DNA from: Anagrus nilaparvatae
Lineage: Eukaryota; Arthropoda; Insecta; Hymenoptera; Mymaridae
Reading direction: 5' to 3'
NCBI GenBank assembly: GCA_022575985.1
Contig: JAKSXM010000007.1
Span: 20,896,501 to 20,960,500 of the forward strand
DNA length: 64,000 nucleotides
Positions within the stretch are counted from its first letter, which is position 1. Each line of letters opens with the position of its first letter. The position numbers were made by a program, and so were the translations under genes. Shown here piece after piece: positions 24,466 to 37,125 of the stretch. A model generated the notes under the pieces. That model ran no database searches. It had not been told where the DNA came from and saw only the letters and a program-made list of their open reading frames with translations.

Positions 24466-26073
24466 TTACTTTTCTTTTTTCTCATCTGCTTTAGTTTCTT
24501 TCTTTTCTGATGGATGATCTTCATAACTAAAATTTTGAAAAACATTTAATATAATCTTTATAATGGAAAAAATAATAAAAAACTTACGAGAACAAAGCTT
24601 TTAAATCTCCTTTTATAAGAGCTACTAATAATGGAGTTCCTATGCAAGCTGGAACTAAATATAAAAGAGCTGGTTGAGCATGATTAAATAAATGCATTAT
24701 TAACATTGTAGTTAATAATCCCATGAAATATGCAAAGAATGTTGCATAAAAATATACATTTTTCTTTCCGCCCTGACTTTTATCAAATCTAAGAAGTAAA
24801 GCAATAAATATTCCAGGTACAACAATATCCCCTAATCCTAACATTGCAAAATTACTGGCACTTAATCCTTTTTCTAATATATCTTGTGGAAAAACTAATT
24901 TTATTGGAGCCTCAAATGACTTTGCTACTGTAACCATAACATTTGTACCAAATACCCAGAAAATATCATACACAAACAATCCACATAATAAAATACATCC
25001 AGTTACGATATTATTTAAATGCAAGAGTTCAACTCCATTTATTGCAAATGCGATTCCAAATAAATTATTGGCTATCCAATGCTAAAATAAAATAAAGATT
25101 TTATTTGATTAAATTTAAAAGTTAATAAAACAACTTTAAATTGTTAAATTATACCTTTTTTAATAAGTACCAAATGCCAACCATTGTACAACATATTAAA
25201 CAAACTACATCGTGCAAATTAAATTTATAATTAATGATATCATTTTCATCTTCTGTAATATGAATTTGATATTTAGTTTTAGGAATTGCAGCAGGCACCA
25301 AGGACGAAATCACAGGGCTAAAATAATTTTAAGTTAAAATTTGTGAATTAATTTTAAACAAAAATTTAAATATATTATACATACCTGGAAATATGACAAA
25401 GTGCAAGAATACCAAGAAAGAAAAAGTACCCGGTTAGCAACAGATTGATATATTCTTTTGAAAATACCTAAAATATTTATTGTTTTAAAATTTTTAAAGT
25501 CGAATTTAGAATTCAAAAGTAGAATGCTTATTTTTTTTACCTGAAAAAATATATATAGTCCAAATAAGGCAATACTTGAAATAAATGGAAACATTGCTGC
25601 ATCTTTTTGAGTCATAGTATCAGGCTTTTCACCGCTGGTCTCATATTGTTTCTAAATAATAAAATTGAACAAGTGTTATAAAGGGATAATGAATAAATCT
25701 AATGACAAGATTATTGGGCATATGTTATCTCATTGAATCATTGCATCTCTTATTGCACAATTAAAATATTATAAAGTTTTTTTTGTTTTAAAAACAAATC
25801 AATAAAATTTCAAAATTTTAACATTACAAAATTTTATTAGAAAGTTAATTAATTACTTATGAATGCATAAAAATCTTATCTAACCTGCTGTTCCTTATGG
25901 TGCCTAACTGAACGATAACTACCAAAGAAAATAGGTAAAATAGCCATTATAACAAGACTTCCATAAGCCACAGCCATTCCTTCAGGAGTCGATGGTATTT
26001 TTTTATTAACATTTGCATTTTCAGTAATATTTTCTACTACTTGAGATACAATATTGTTTACTGTTTCTGCCAT
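24466..26073 (-). CDS. SPP: Signal peptide peptidase (intramembrane aspartyl protease)
   Basis: Six minus-strand exons (26073-25885, 25651-25541, 25467-25385, 25317-25155, 25081-24588, 24526-24466) give 366 residues, close to the usual length. The enzyme is an ER polytopic GXGD protease that clears signal-peptide remnants and tail-anchored proteins. Active-site motifs are YD (Asp221 in FVYDIFWVFG), GLGD (Asp267) and PAL (319-321); spacing matches the human enzyme. NIT (36-38) in the N-terminal luminal tail is an N-glycosylation sequon. The C-terminus is charged and ends KKEK, a KKxx-type ER retrieval signal. I chose the MAETVN start; an in-frame ATG 20 codons upstream (26133) gives an Arg-rich extension atypical of the family. 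Intact. Confidence 0.96.
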
Positions 26074-26133
26074 CTTGTAAGACACGACTTTAAAAACACA
26101 CAGTGTCTGCCGTGGTCGTCTACTGCTATTCAC

Positions 26134-28465
26134 GTTATAAATATCAATTCGGAAGTCAGCGGTGTTTTATTTTTCGATGCGCTGGATCGCGCGGTAACAT
26201 AAAAATATTCAATTTATAGAGTATTCAGATAATATTAAATTAGATAAGATATTATTGTATTTACAAGTTTACGTGGTTCAAAAATATACTTTATTATATG
26301 CTGACGTACTCAGATATTCAAATTTTTTTTAGTTTATTTTATGATGGAGCTAGATATATTTATTTTGAAAAATATAAACCGATGAAATTATTCGTCACAA
26401 TTAGAATTTACCAAATTCAAGTAGGATTTCCCACTAAATCCAAACTTTCCATAAGTTTTCCGGAAAAATAACAAACCAGATTATAGTGTTAAATTTTTTA
26501 ATTACCTTTAAATATTTTTTTTATTTTAAACTTTGGGGGAAATTTTACCACGGGAAAGAATTTTTCATATTAAATAATTTATATTTTAAAATAATTTTTT
26601 ATTTAGTGTCATATTGCAAAAAAAAGTAATAGAAAAAAAAAACTTCTCCAAACGAATTTTAGTAAATTAGACATTTTTTTTTTTTAAATGTTGATAAAAA
26701 ATTTTTATTTCCAACTAAAACTATATATTATACATAAATTTTACTGCGCTGACATATTTTTATTACATTTATATTGATAATATTAAAAAAATAAAAATTT
26801 ATGTTTTAAAAGTACACTGTAAAAAGTAACTTTCTTGGATTTACAAAAAAAATAGAATTTTTTCGAAAAATTAGTAAATTTTCAAAAAATTTTGTAAATA
26901 TTCGATAAAAATCGTAAATTTACTAAATTTAGTATATTCTCGAAAAATTCGAGAATTCTTGATTTTTTTTTGTGAATTTACGAAAAAAGTTGTAAATTCA
27001 CAACTATTTTTCGTAAATTTACAACTATTTTTTGGAAATTTTCTAACAAAAATTGTAAATTATCAATTATCGTTTGGGGTAGTAACTATTTGTTAAACAA
27101 GGGAAAAAAGTATATTTTCTTTTTCAATGCTCTGTTGTATATATATATACGATCGAGAGTATAACGAAATTACTTAAAAATTTAATGTAAAATTATTAGA
27201 AGCAAAAACCATTTTGATCGCTTAATTATAAGCAGTTATTTTTAAGATTGTTGTTAGATAATATGGTCGACGACAGTATTGAATATAAAACCTGAGGCTG
27301 TTTATGGCATTAATAAAATACACCTAAAAAAATTATGAGAATAATTTTCGTTTAATTTCGGATTTATCAAACTTCAAAGTTTTATCTTATATACTGATAT
27401 TCTACACAATAGGAAGCTGCGTAAAACACTAATTTTTAAATTAATTATCTTAGTACTCTTGCCATCCAATTAGGAATGAAATAAAAATAAAATCAAAAAA
27501 TTATAGCTCAGATTTTCCCAGCAAATTTAAAAAAATTGTAAAATCGAAAAGCAGCTGTCATTTCAAAACCATTGAATCTAGAAACTTAAAAATTGGGTTA
27601 TCTGGTATGATGTAATATTTTTACATATTAAACTCAGCCCAATTTGTTTTTTTAAAATCACAGATTTTAACCAAGTGTCGCTTAGGTCACTTTAAAGAAG
27701 AATACAATAATTATATTCTTTGGAATCACACATAGATGATTACGAAAAAATATAGGAAAATCAATTCTAGAAAAATGATTAATTGTATAATAAAATTGAG
27801 ATATATAGAAGTCTATTTTACAAGTTATTTAAGAAAAATATTATTTATTTTTAATCTTTATCAGATTTTTTACTTTATTTTGTATTACATTATGAACAAT
27901 ATTACATTATGAATAATGTACACATTGTAGGCATTGGTCTTTATACATAAAAGAAAAAAATAATTGTTTCACTAATAATATAGTATATTTTTGGCTCGAG
28001 TCCAGAAAAGTAAAGAATGGCTCAAATCGCATGTTAATTGCGTTAATTATGTTAATGATAAGCTGGGATTTGGGGCATTCTTTATTTATGGACAAGGGCC
28101 GTATAAAATTTTTCTGTGTCTGTCACAGACCAGAAAAATGTTTTTTCAAATTTTAAATTTATTTTAAATAAACAAAAATATTTATACGCAAATATAATAT
28201 AATGTTATGGCCAGGCTGCTACTTAACTGAAATTTTTAGGAAAATTTTTTTAATTTATGAAAATGAATTAATTATTGATATACTATTTGTATAAAAGATA
28301 TAAAAATAAAATATAAATTTTCTAAATCAGTATTATGTGGTATTATAAGCATTTGCATCATAAAAAATTGCATTTTCCTTAAAATTTCAAAGCAACTTAA
28401 CCCGGTAGTTATAAATACATAATAACATTAATTAGATTATCCAGTTTTGAACTGAATTAGAAAAA
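26134..28465. other. Intergenic region between SPP and AGO3
   Basis: It should contain the SPP promoter (a GC-richer patch lies at 26150-26200) and the AGO3 3' end. At 26820-27070 there is a cluster of short self-complementary GTAAATTTAC and TTTTCGAAAA motifs. A miniature-element relic lies at 27992-28135. No further gene was found. Confidence 0.55.
27992..28135. mobile_element. Truncated copy of the GGCCCAAATCGCA miniature element
   Basis: The left terminus GGCTCGAGTCCAGAAAAGTA and AATGGCTCAAATCGCATG match the element at 16966-17249. The copy runs through GGGCATTCTTTATTTATGG and GTATAAAATTTTTCTGTG, then stops without the right arm. Confidence 0.65.
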
Positions 28466-31400
28466 TTATAGATAATAGAGAGTATTATTTAAATCTTGAT
28501 GAGGTAATGCTTTTATGTTTTGGCCAACCAAGTATGCTAATTTATGTGCATATTGGCATGGTGCAGGTACTCTGATAGTACCTGGCCAGTTATAATACAA
28601 ATGACATAATTTAAATGTAAATCTTTGTACGTGATCTGTTTTAATGTCAGCACTATCATGTAAGACAACATAGTGTGTAGGAGTCACAGTACCTTGAGTA
28701 ACTCTTTGAGGTACCAAATAAAAATCATATAAATATTTTCGTGTAATAACACTGTCTACAATAGTTCCAGGTCCTGGATTGGTTAACTGCTGAGGCTAAA
28801 ATTAAAAATTTCAAATTAAGATCTAGTTTATTTTATTATTGATATAGGTACCTATAATTAATGTTTAATTATTCTATATATTTATCAAATACTTGTACAG
28901 AAATTTTTTGGAAATTCTTAATACGAGTTTATTGGTTCATATTTTAAAAATGTTGTTGCCTATTTTATTTATTTATTTATTTCTTTATTTATGGATAGAT
29001 ATAGTTTCACATAAATTTCATGGGACAAATCATCCCTTTATTACAATCTGATACAACTAGTAATAATTGGTTTCGACAAAATTAACTAAAAACTATGTTT
29101 TTTAAAAAAAGTTTTACAAAATAAACCTACAATTCCTTAAAATCTCTTTATCTTTTAAATTTTAGAGTGAATTTGAAATTCAGCTTGAAGCTTCAACTCG
29201 GGAATCAAATAAAATTTATTAAACCATATCAAATTACAACAAATTTTCTAAAAATAGGTCCTTACAGTTTTCTTTGGAAGGGGGGAGGGGCTGGTGCTTC
29301 TCGTTAGTTATATAAAGTAAAATTAGCTAAAAAAAGGTAAAACTGACCGCTGAAGGGGAGTCAATTGACCCCTTTGAACCCCCCCTTTCCTGGATCCGCC
29401 ACTGTCAATTTGACTAGTTCAAACGAAATACATAGCACACGCATGGAACTTCTCTAAACAATCTAAATTAAAATTATTTTTTAATAATATAGTAACAAAT
29501 AAAGATATAAAAATTAAAAAAAGCTACATTACTTATTTCTAAGTAATTTATTAGGTCACTTTCGTATTAAAACTATTCTCGCGGGTGTAATTACTGATGT
29601 TAAGTTAGGTTGATTCCATATACCTGTATTTAATATAGGTATACTATAAACTTATTGACTTTAACCAAAGAGCTTAGTTTAACCTCTTTGACTTTAACAT
29701 AGAAAATGTTCATATGGAAGGTAATTTGAAAAAACACCGCCAACACAGAGTAGAATGGGACAAAAAATTTACATTATCAGGGGGGAGGGGGTTGAAAAAA
29801 TTAAAGAATTGGTTTGGGATTCTGTTGGACGTAAAATAACTTTATAGTTAAGACTATTATAATTCTACGTTTTCGTAGGAATTACAAATTACCAACTTTT
29901 TTTTGTTAAGTCGCTACTTTGGAAAGCATTATTTTAAATGAGAATATAAAAAACTATTAATAATTCTATTACAAATAAAGTCTGATAGTATCATAAAATA
30001 TAAAAAAACGTTACTAAAAATATAAGCTTTCAAGTCGATCAAGTATGTGACATAATTGGAAATGTAATCTTTAAGTAATTATTTGTCAGATTTATTAAAT
30101 TTCGTCACTCTACGTAATCAGCATCTTACTTTTTTAAAAGACTAAGCCAATTTTCCCATAAGAGCAATGTTAAAATACTTGAAAATTAATTAAGTCGACG
30201 ACAAAAGTAAAGCTTATTCTAGCTTTAAAATCTTTAAACTTTAATATTATTCACGTTTTGTTACATTCTCTCATCATTTTTTTCAACGGATAATCCTTCT
30301 TATAAAATTAAAACATTTTTAAAATAAAATTTATTTTTTCTGCCCTATAATAATCAATTTAATTTATTTTTAATTAACCAAATAAAGTACGCAGTTGTAC
30401 GTGGTTTCGTAAGCGAAATCGACTGTTAGCTAAGAGGAATAGAACTACGAATAGGATTTGAGCCTTTCTAACTGCAACCCGATTAGCTTAGGAAATTTTA
30501 AAAGTTTTTAGTAAAAATTATTTTATTTGTATAGGTAACAAAAGTTTAGTAACAAAGTTTTTATTAAAATATTGAAAATTAACATTTTTTTATACTTCTA
30601 TAAAGCAAATAAACCCTTCAAAAGTAAAGTTAAACAAAAAGAAAAGAGATAATTTTTAACATGGAAAATGTTCATTAGATGGGGTGTTTGAAAAAGTTAG
30701 GCTCAGAAGGGGGAGGGGGAGAAAGTGACGTTTTTAGGGGGGGGGGGTGAAATGGACTTATAATATTTTCGATTTAGGGACTTAAAATAATTTGAAGTAG
30801 GACCTGATCCGGCCCTGATAACAACAACAACTTAGAATACTTTAAGTTTATGGACTTAGGATAGTATTATATTTCAGAATTTATTGTAATTTCGGTTTTT
30901 GGATTTATTACTGTTATGAGTGAACATGTTCCATGCTCGTTGGTTGTGTAGTTACACAAACCGGTTATAAATTTTTTTCCTAAAAAATCAAGAAAATTCA
31001 TATAACACCAAAAAAAATCTTTCAATTTTGTTTTAATAAATGTTATTTTTGTTCATAAAAATTCTCCATAAGAGCATTTGTTAAATTTTTTTTGTTTATT
31101 TAATTACTTGTAAAAAAATCGGTGAGGTATTAAATAAAAAAATACGGGTACAATTAAATTCATTTTTTCACGTATTACTAAATTTTCAGCCTTTGTTTAT
31201 CTTGTAAGAAAACTGTATCGTAAGACCTTAATGTAATTTATAATATACATAAATTTTGCAAAGAAAAAATATTTATGAAAATTTATATTTGCTTTTATAA
31301 TTAATTCATTTATTTCTATAATTAAACTTTACTGAACTATTTATTAACTATTAATTTATAAATTTTCAAAATATGCAATTTATCGTTAACTGGTGGGAAA

Positions 31401-34400
31401 TTTAAAATTTATGTATATATCAGTGGGTGTAAATGAAAATATATAATAATGAAAAAGACCCTATAAAAATGGTATTAACGAAAAATAAAGAGTAATAAAG
31501 AATAATAAAGACCATAGAAGTAATATTTACTTTTATGAATAAATATTATGACTACTTGTTATCGCGAAAATTTATGAACAAAAGTTTTTACGTTATTAAA
31601 TAATAAAAATTTGATTCCAAAGAATTTTTAAAAATATTTGCATTAAAACATTTAATTTCAAAATTAAGAAAACTCTAATAAATGCAAATTTAAATAAATA
31701 CGGTATTAGAAATAATAAACAACTTACAGTTTTTTCAAAAATTCGAGTGTTGACTCGTTTTTGTACAACAATAACACACATCTTTGGTTTATAACCAGGT
31801 TCTACAGAACTGCAAGCTTCCAGAAACTGTTTAACTTCAAAATTTTTTACCACGTCAAATTGACCGTCACCAACTCCGTCACGGTATACAAAAATTTTGT
31901 CCGGAAATACACCATTTATCTATTTCAAATCATATTTATTTAATGAATACAATATGGTGTTATTTTATTAGAAATTAATTTTTACCTCGCGATATGTAGT
32001 AAGAGCAGAAATAAAACACGTTTTTAATAAATCTACAATTTCTTGTCTAGCCCCTTGCAAACAAACTCGACTATGCCATGTAGTTAATAACTTATCCATG
32101 CTACCAACGAAAGCTGCTACGCTACCTTTTGCTGCTTCTCCTGCTGGTGCATGGTATACATCAATTCCCACAACCATAACGTTGGGCTGAAAAAAATTCA
32201 AATAAAATGAATTTTAAAAAATTTTTGGGTTCTTTAATACTATATTACAATATTTCAAAAATAAATTACTTACAAAAGGATTTTTTAAGGCCCATAAGGC
32301 ACCTCCCAATTTACAGTTCATTTGTAATACAATCTTTTCAGTTATGCTCTTCAGCTTATCCGCCCTTGAGATTGTCTTGGAAATAATTACTTGAGAGGCA
32401 CAAACTTTGTCAACACAACATAATCTATAAATTAAAAGATACAATAATATTACGTTAGCAAATTGCCTTTATTTGTGAAAATATGAATTTTTAATGGAAG
32501 CTTGCCTTTTGACGGCATTATATTTATCTCCTCTCATTGTAGGAAATATAATGACTACCATTTTTATAGGTGGTTTAATTATCTCTTTCAATTTATTTGT
32601 ATAGTTTTGTATATCATCTCTTGGTAAAACGCATTTAAAAGGTTCACCAACTTGCATTCCAATATTTTTTCCAATTATTTTAACTGTTGCTAAAAAGTCA
32701 GTAGCTTGTTTCTTAGTATTTTCTGTACAAATAATAGCCCAGTTTAATAAGTTAGGCTAAAAAAAAAATTAATAATTTAAAATATAAGATTACTATTTTC
32801 AAATTGGTAATTAAAATATTTACTTAACCTACAGTTCTTAAAACATGATTTCTTCCAGTTAAATTGCCCCAATCGGCTTTGTCAGATTTTCCTACAAAAT
32901 TTCTACCGAAATATAGATCTTCGGCAGGTAATTGTCTACCCATAATTGGAACAGTTTGACTATCGAGTTCAAGTCCCCAATCAGCTAAAATTTTTCTTGA
33001 TACATCATTTTTGTTTACTTGTTCGACAAATTTTTCTATAACTTTTTTTCTATCCTCAGGAGTTATTTTTGTTACTGATGCAAGATCTTTCATAACTCTA
33101 AAATCTTTTCTAAGAGATTCCGTTAATCCTGCTAAAAAGCAAAGCTCTGGAATCAATAAATTAATTTCTTCAACAGTCTAAAAAAAAAAAAAAAAATATT
33201 TGTTAAGTAAATTTTAAATAAAAAAACTATTGTATAGAAATAAATTTTTTAAAAAATACCTCTCCTGTTGTTTTTTTCTTTTTAGATCTATGAACTAAAA
33301 GAGGCTGATTTGGATCTTTGATGACAATATTATAATGTTGCTTATAATAGTCGATAAGCGACATCATTTGTTCACCTTTTTTAAATTTGTACGAGGGATT
33401 GTTGTCCCAATCTATATCATCTACTTTGTAAACTCTATTATTGTATCTAGTTAAAACCGAAGTGCCCAGGATTTCTGCAACGACAGCTTCTTTGAAATTA
33501 TTTCTGTTTTTCTTAAAAGCTTCAGTCCTAAAAGATTATTTGAAAAATTAATATTTAAAATAAATTCTAAAAATAGAAAAAACAAACATGATATCCCGAA
33601 CGGTGTCTAATCTCATTACTCTATGAGTGGCATCAATATTTAATATCAATCCACCTTCTAATTCATTTACAGATGTTATATATCCTGGCCAAACTTCTAA
33701 ATTATGTTGAGGTACCGAATGAGCACATGTAGGATTAAAATCATGTCTACCTACTCGAATGAGGCTCAAAGCCTTTAGTACTTTAACAATTAGTACATTA
33801 AAAAAAGATATATTGTCTTTTATGGGCTGCTTTTTTTTAAAAATTATTGTTAAAGTAACTATAGATTGATCATTTGGATGAGCTGATTGAAAAATAGTAC
33901 GCTGTAAAAATAACATGAAAAAAAAACTTAAAAAACACTGTTTATAAATAATAGTACATAATTTTAAAATCATACATCCTTCGGAAGCTTTATTGGCAAA
34001 TAAAGCAAAGCACCATCAAAATTTTTGACATTTCCTAAGGCATTCATATGCTGATTTAGCAATCGGTATCTTAATTGCCTTGAATCTACATCTGGATTAA
34101 ATTTGACTTCATATTGAAAAATTCCTTTATCTTTGTCACATTTTAAGAATATGTAATTGGCTGTAAGCGGCTTCCTATAAAATTATTTTCTGATTAAATT
34201 ATTATTAAATATATTACTTTCAATTTAAATCATATGTATTGAATGTTTTATCAATAGATTTGTGTAAATTTTCTTAAATTAATTTATATTGTTTATATAA
34301 ATATAAGTACATAGTGTTAAATAATATTGCGATCATTAAAGTTAAGGCTCTTGATTTACAAATTTATTTACCTTACTCCCGCTTCACCTTGACGACAAAT

Positions 34401-34986
34401 TGATTCAGGTTCTGATGTAACTGAAGCTGTTTGGGTATCATCAAGAGACAATGAAGAAAGTTTTCCAGTTACACCTGAACTATCTGCTGATTTCTCTAAA
34501 TTATCCTTGACAGTGGGACTAAAATTTAAAAAATTTTTAATTTTATAAATCAAGAAACTCAATTTAAAAAGAAATAAATTCGAATTACCATGTTTTTCTT
34601 ATAAGTCCTAGTATGTTACTATTTTGACTACTGTGACTAGTGGTTGATGTTGATGCTGATGTAATTGAAGTTGATGTAGTCGAAGGAGCTGATGACTCTA
34701 CTTCAGATAATTTACCTCGCAATCTGCTTAATAAATTTCCTCGACCTACTGATGATGTTATAGATGAAACTTCAGAAGCTGCTGCTTCTGCCAATAGTGA
34801 TTTTTCATATCTAGCTTCTTCTTCTTTTTTCCTAATTTCTATTTCTTTTCTTTTAAGCTCCTCTTCTTTTCTTTTAATTTCTTCCTCATTTTTTCTCTTG
34901 AGTTCTTCTTCTTCTTTTAATTTATTTTCATCTTCTTTTTTCTTCCTCAATAACTCCAACAAATTGCCTCTTCCTCGTCCTGCCAT
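28466..34986 (-). CDS. AGO3: Argonaute-3, PIWI-clade slicer
   Basis: Eleven minus-strand exons (34986-34589, 34518-34372, 34174-33976, 33901-33588, 33527-33260, 33177-32833, 32756-32506, 32424-32274, 32186-31986, 31919-31728, 28795-28466) join to 931 residues. Two GRGNLL motifs (residues 5-10 and 81-86), likely arginine-methylation/Tudor-docking sites, flank a Lys/Glu-rich helix (about 14-62); then N domain, PAZ (about 345-470), MID and PIWI. The slicer tetrad is complete: Asp700 (GIDVYH), Glu740 (RQEIVD), Asp772 (YRDGVGDG), His863 (TPTHYVV). The ends GRGNLL... and ...LYYL and the LEVWPGY and FDG.LLYLP segments match insect AGO3 better than Piwi or Aubergine. AGO3 loads sense piRNAs in germline nuage and drives the ping-pong cycle. 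Exon 7 uses a GC donor; intron 10 is 2.9 kb. Confidence 0.95.
28796..31727 (-). other. Intron 10 of AGO3, unusually long
   Basis: All other AGO3 introns are about 65-200 nt, but this one is 2.9 kb. It contains G-run tracts (29280, 29780, 30708-30750) and scattered fragments around AACATGGAAAATGTTC shared with other parts of the window (10570, 12925, 29700). No open reading frame of interest is inside, so the length most likely reflects old repeat insertions. Confidence 0.7.
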
Positions 34987-35999
34987 TTTCTATTTATATA
35001 AATATATTTATATATGTGTGTTTAGCACCGTTTGGTAGCTGCCAAAAAATATCGACAATATTTATTAAACAGTAAAAAATTATAGTTTATAATATCCATT
35101 AAAATTATTAAAAATTAAGAAAAGAATTACTTTCACAATATATACAATTAGATAATTTTCTTTTCCTTATTATTTTCAGCGAATTCCTATTTTCAGCCTT
35201 GATACGTGTTAAAACTCTCCAAAAAGACAATGAAATTTTAATAAATATGCATTTAGTTTGGAAATCAAGAGCTTTCTCCAAATCTTCTTATGTCGCATTA
35301 AAATTGTGTCATAATGTATAAAAAATTCGTAATAAAAATTCTGACCTTCTCAAAGAAATTAAATATAATTAAGATTCGAAAGAGATCTCATTTTTAATTT
35401 TTTTAATGCGACTGACTAAAGTGACTATACACGCACACAAGTGTTTAATGACCGCGCCACGCCGAAATCAAAAGTTAAAATTGACCGTCATTGGCTGAGG
35501 TTTTTCGGTACAAACAACAAAAAAATTCTTCGAAATTTTAGAATTCGTGAGAAAAAACTAGAGCATCTCCCGGCAACTTTAAATCACAGAACTGCCACCT
35601 GTCAAATGTAAAATAAAAATAAAATACAAAAATTATTAGTGGAGGGGGAAACGGTTATTTCATGCAAAAAAGATGCAGCCTGCATCCATACAATCAAATA
35701 AAAATCACTTAATTAACTAATAATTACTTGAATAATTAATATTAATAAATTATTAATTTTAATTAATTATTAATACATAGATAAATACATTTTAAAAAGT
35801 GCAGTTTGAATAATTTTTTTAATTTTATTTTTATTTTATTTTAGTGTGGCAGCGATCTGTTTTATGGCAGATCTACAGTCATATATGTTATGGTACATAA
35901 TTAGAAAAAAAGTCAAAATTCCAGTCACGATTTAATTTAATTCGCGATTCTTAATTTTAAAAAACGCAGTCTACTAGTAGGGGTTGGACATTCTCTATT
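34987..35999. other. AGO3 upstream region
   Basis: AT-rich, with a GC-richer stretch at 35425-35520 (CCGCGCCACGCCGAAATC, ATTGGCTGAGG) that could be promoter sequence for AGO3. No gene seen. Confidence 0.45.
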
Positions 36000-36003
36000 T
36001 TTG

Positions 36004-36540
36004 GTTCCTCATAGAGGAATCATTGTAATAGGTGAAATTTTGATTTTTTGGCATATAAGCACGTTTTGAGACTTAGGAAGCTAAAAAAACCGGCTTTTAA
36101 CACATTGGCGAAATGCGAATGGCATGGGCGAAATATACCCCCAGGAAAATAAAGAATGGCCCAAATCGTACGTAAATTACCTCCCGAGGCGAAACCGAGG
36201 ATAATAAACAATAAACTGCGATTTGGGTCATTCTATGTTTATGGTCGAGGATCGTATAAAATTTTTCTGTGACTGTATGGTGAGAAAATGCGTCTATGCC
36301 GGACGCCTCAAATCGCAATTTACCATCCTCGGCTAGTTCGGAAAGTAATTTACGTGCTACTTGGGCCATTCTTTACTTTTCTGGACACGAGCCGTGAATA
36401 CACTATTTATCAAAAAACTTCAAACTATTTTTTTTTTTTTTAATTTTGATGTAAAACCTCATTTATTTCCATGAAAGTACTTATATTTGATAAATAATAG
36501 CTATTTATTAAACAAGGGATAAAATATTGGTTTTGGCTTT
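36004..36540. repeat. Repeat copy interrupted by a miniature element
   Basis: Left part (TCCTCATAGAGGAA, GGCATATAAG, AGGAAGCTAAAAAA) and right part (AACTTCAAACTA, CCTCATTTATTTCCATGAAA) match consecutive parts of 54290-54560. In this copy the two halves are separated by the element at 36140-36392. Confidence 0.65.
36140..36392. mobile_element. Copy of the GGCCCAAATCGCA miniature element
   Basis: Ends CCAGGAAAATAAAGAATGGC and GCCATTCTTTACTTTTCTGG pair with each other. The interior has CGTAAATTACCTCCCGAGGC on the left and a decayed counterpart on the right. Same family as 16966-17249, with more mismatches between arms. Confidence 0.75.
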
Positions 36541-36682
36541 GCATGTAGTTGTATAGACAGCATGCAAAAGTCGAACCCCATATTTTTTCCCGTGTTCTAA
36601 ACAATAGTTTTACATATAATGGGTAAAAAAGCCGTCTCCCTAGGGCAGAAAATAGGCTTTCTTTGCCCTAGATATGTAAAGG

Positions 36683-36895
36683 TTTTTTTGCCCTCCCGGG
36701 CGTAAAACTCGTACGTAAAGAATTTTCTGCACTCGTTCTACGCCTAGGTAGGCAAAAAATATTATAAGCACCATGGGCGAAATACTTTAGACACTTGCGT
36801 GAACACATATCACTTGTGCCTGGCTTCGCCGAGCACTCGTGCTCGTGCTCACGCTAGTGACAAAACTTTTACGCCCTTGATACTTAATATACTAT
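36683..36895. repeat. Dispersed repeat, copy B (pair with 2600-2812)
   Basis: Same orientation and order as copy A with a small number of substitutions (for example CTCCCGGGCG for CTCCCAGCG, CGTACG for CGTGCG). Being 34 kb apart yet similar suggests recent dispersal. Confidence 0.8.
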
Positions 36896-37125
36896 TACGC
36901 TATATCTCGAATCTTGTACCGTAGGAAAATGATTAGAAAAAAAAAACTACTTTTTATTGTAATGTTAGAATTTTATTGTGTTTTGCACGAGTTACAAAGG
37001 CAGACTAATTATTTATAAAAAATTTTATGGATTATTCATCTCTTGACGTTTTATTGTGTAAGAGAAAGAAGTTCTCAATATATAAGAAATTTGCATGCAT
37101 CAAAAAAAGAAGCCTGATCTATATA

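Noticed and set aside
25876..26133. Upstream in-frame ATG for signal peptide peptidase
   Set aside because: The extra 20 residues are Arg-rich and atypical; the downstream MAETVN start gives the expected length and motif positions.
32829..33177. AGO3 exon 6 ending at 32829 (donor GGTTAAG)
   Set aside because: That phase makes a stop at the start of exon 7. The donor GTAGGT at 32832-32827 keeps the frame HVLRT-PNLLNW.
34640..35038. 132-codon plus-strand frame rich in Ser, Asp and Val opposite AGO3 exon 1
   Set aside because: It is the antisense shadow of the Glu/Lys- and Ser/Thr-rich AGO3 N-terminus.
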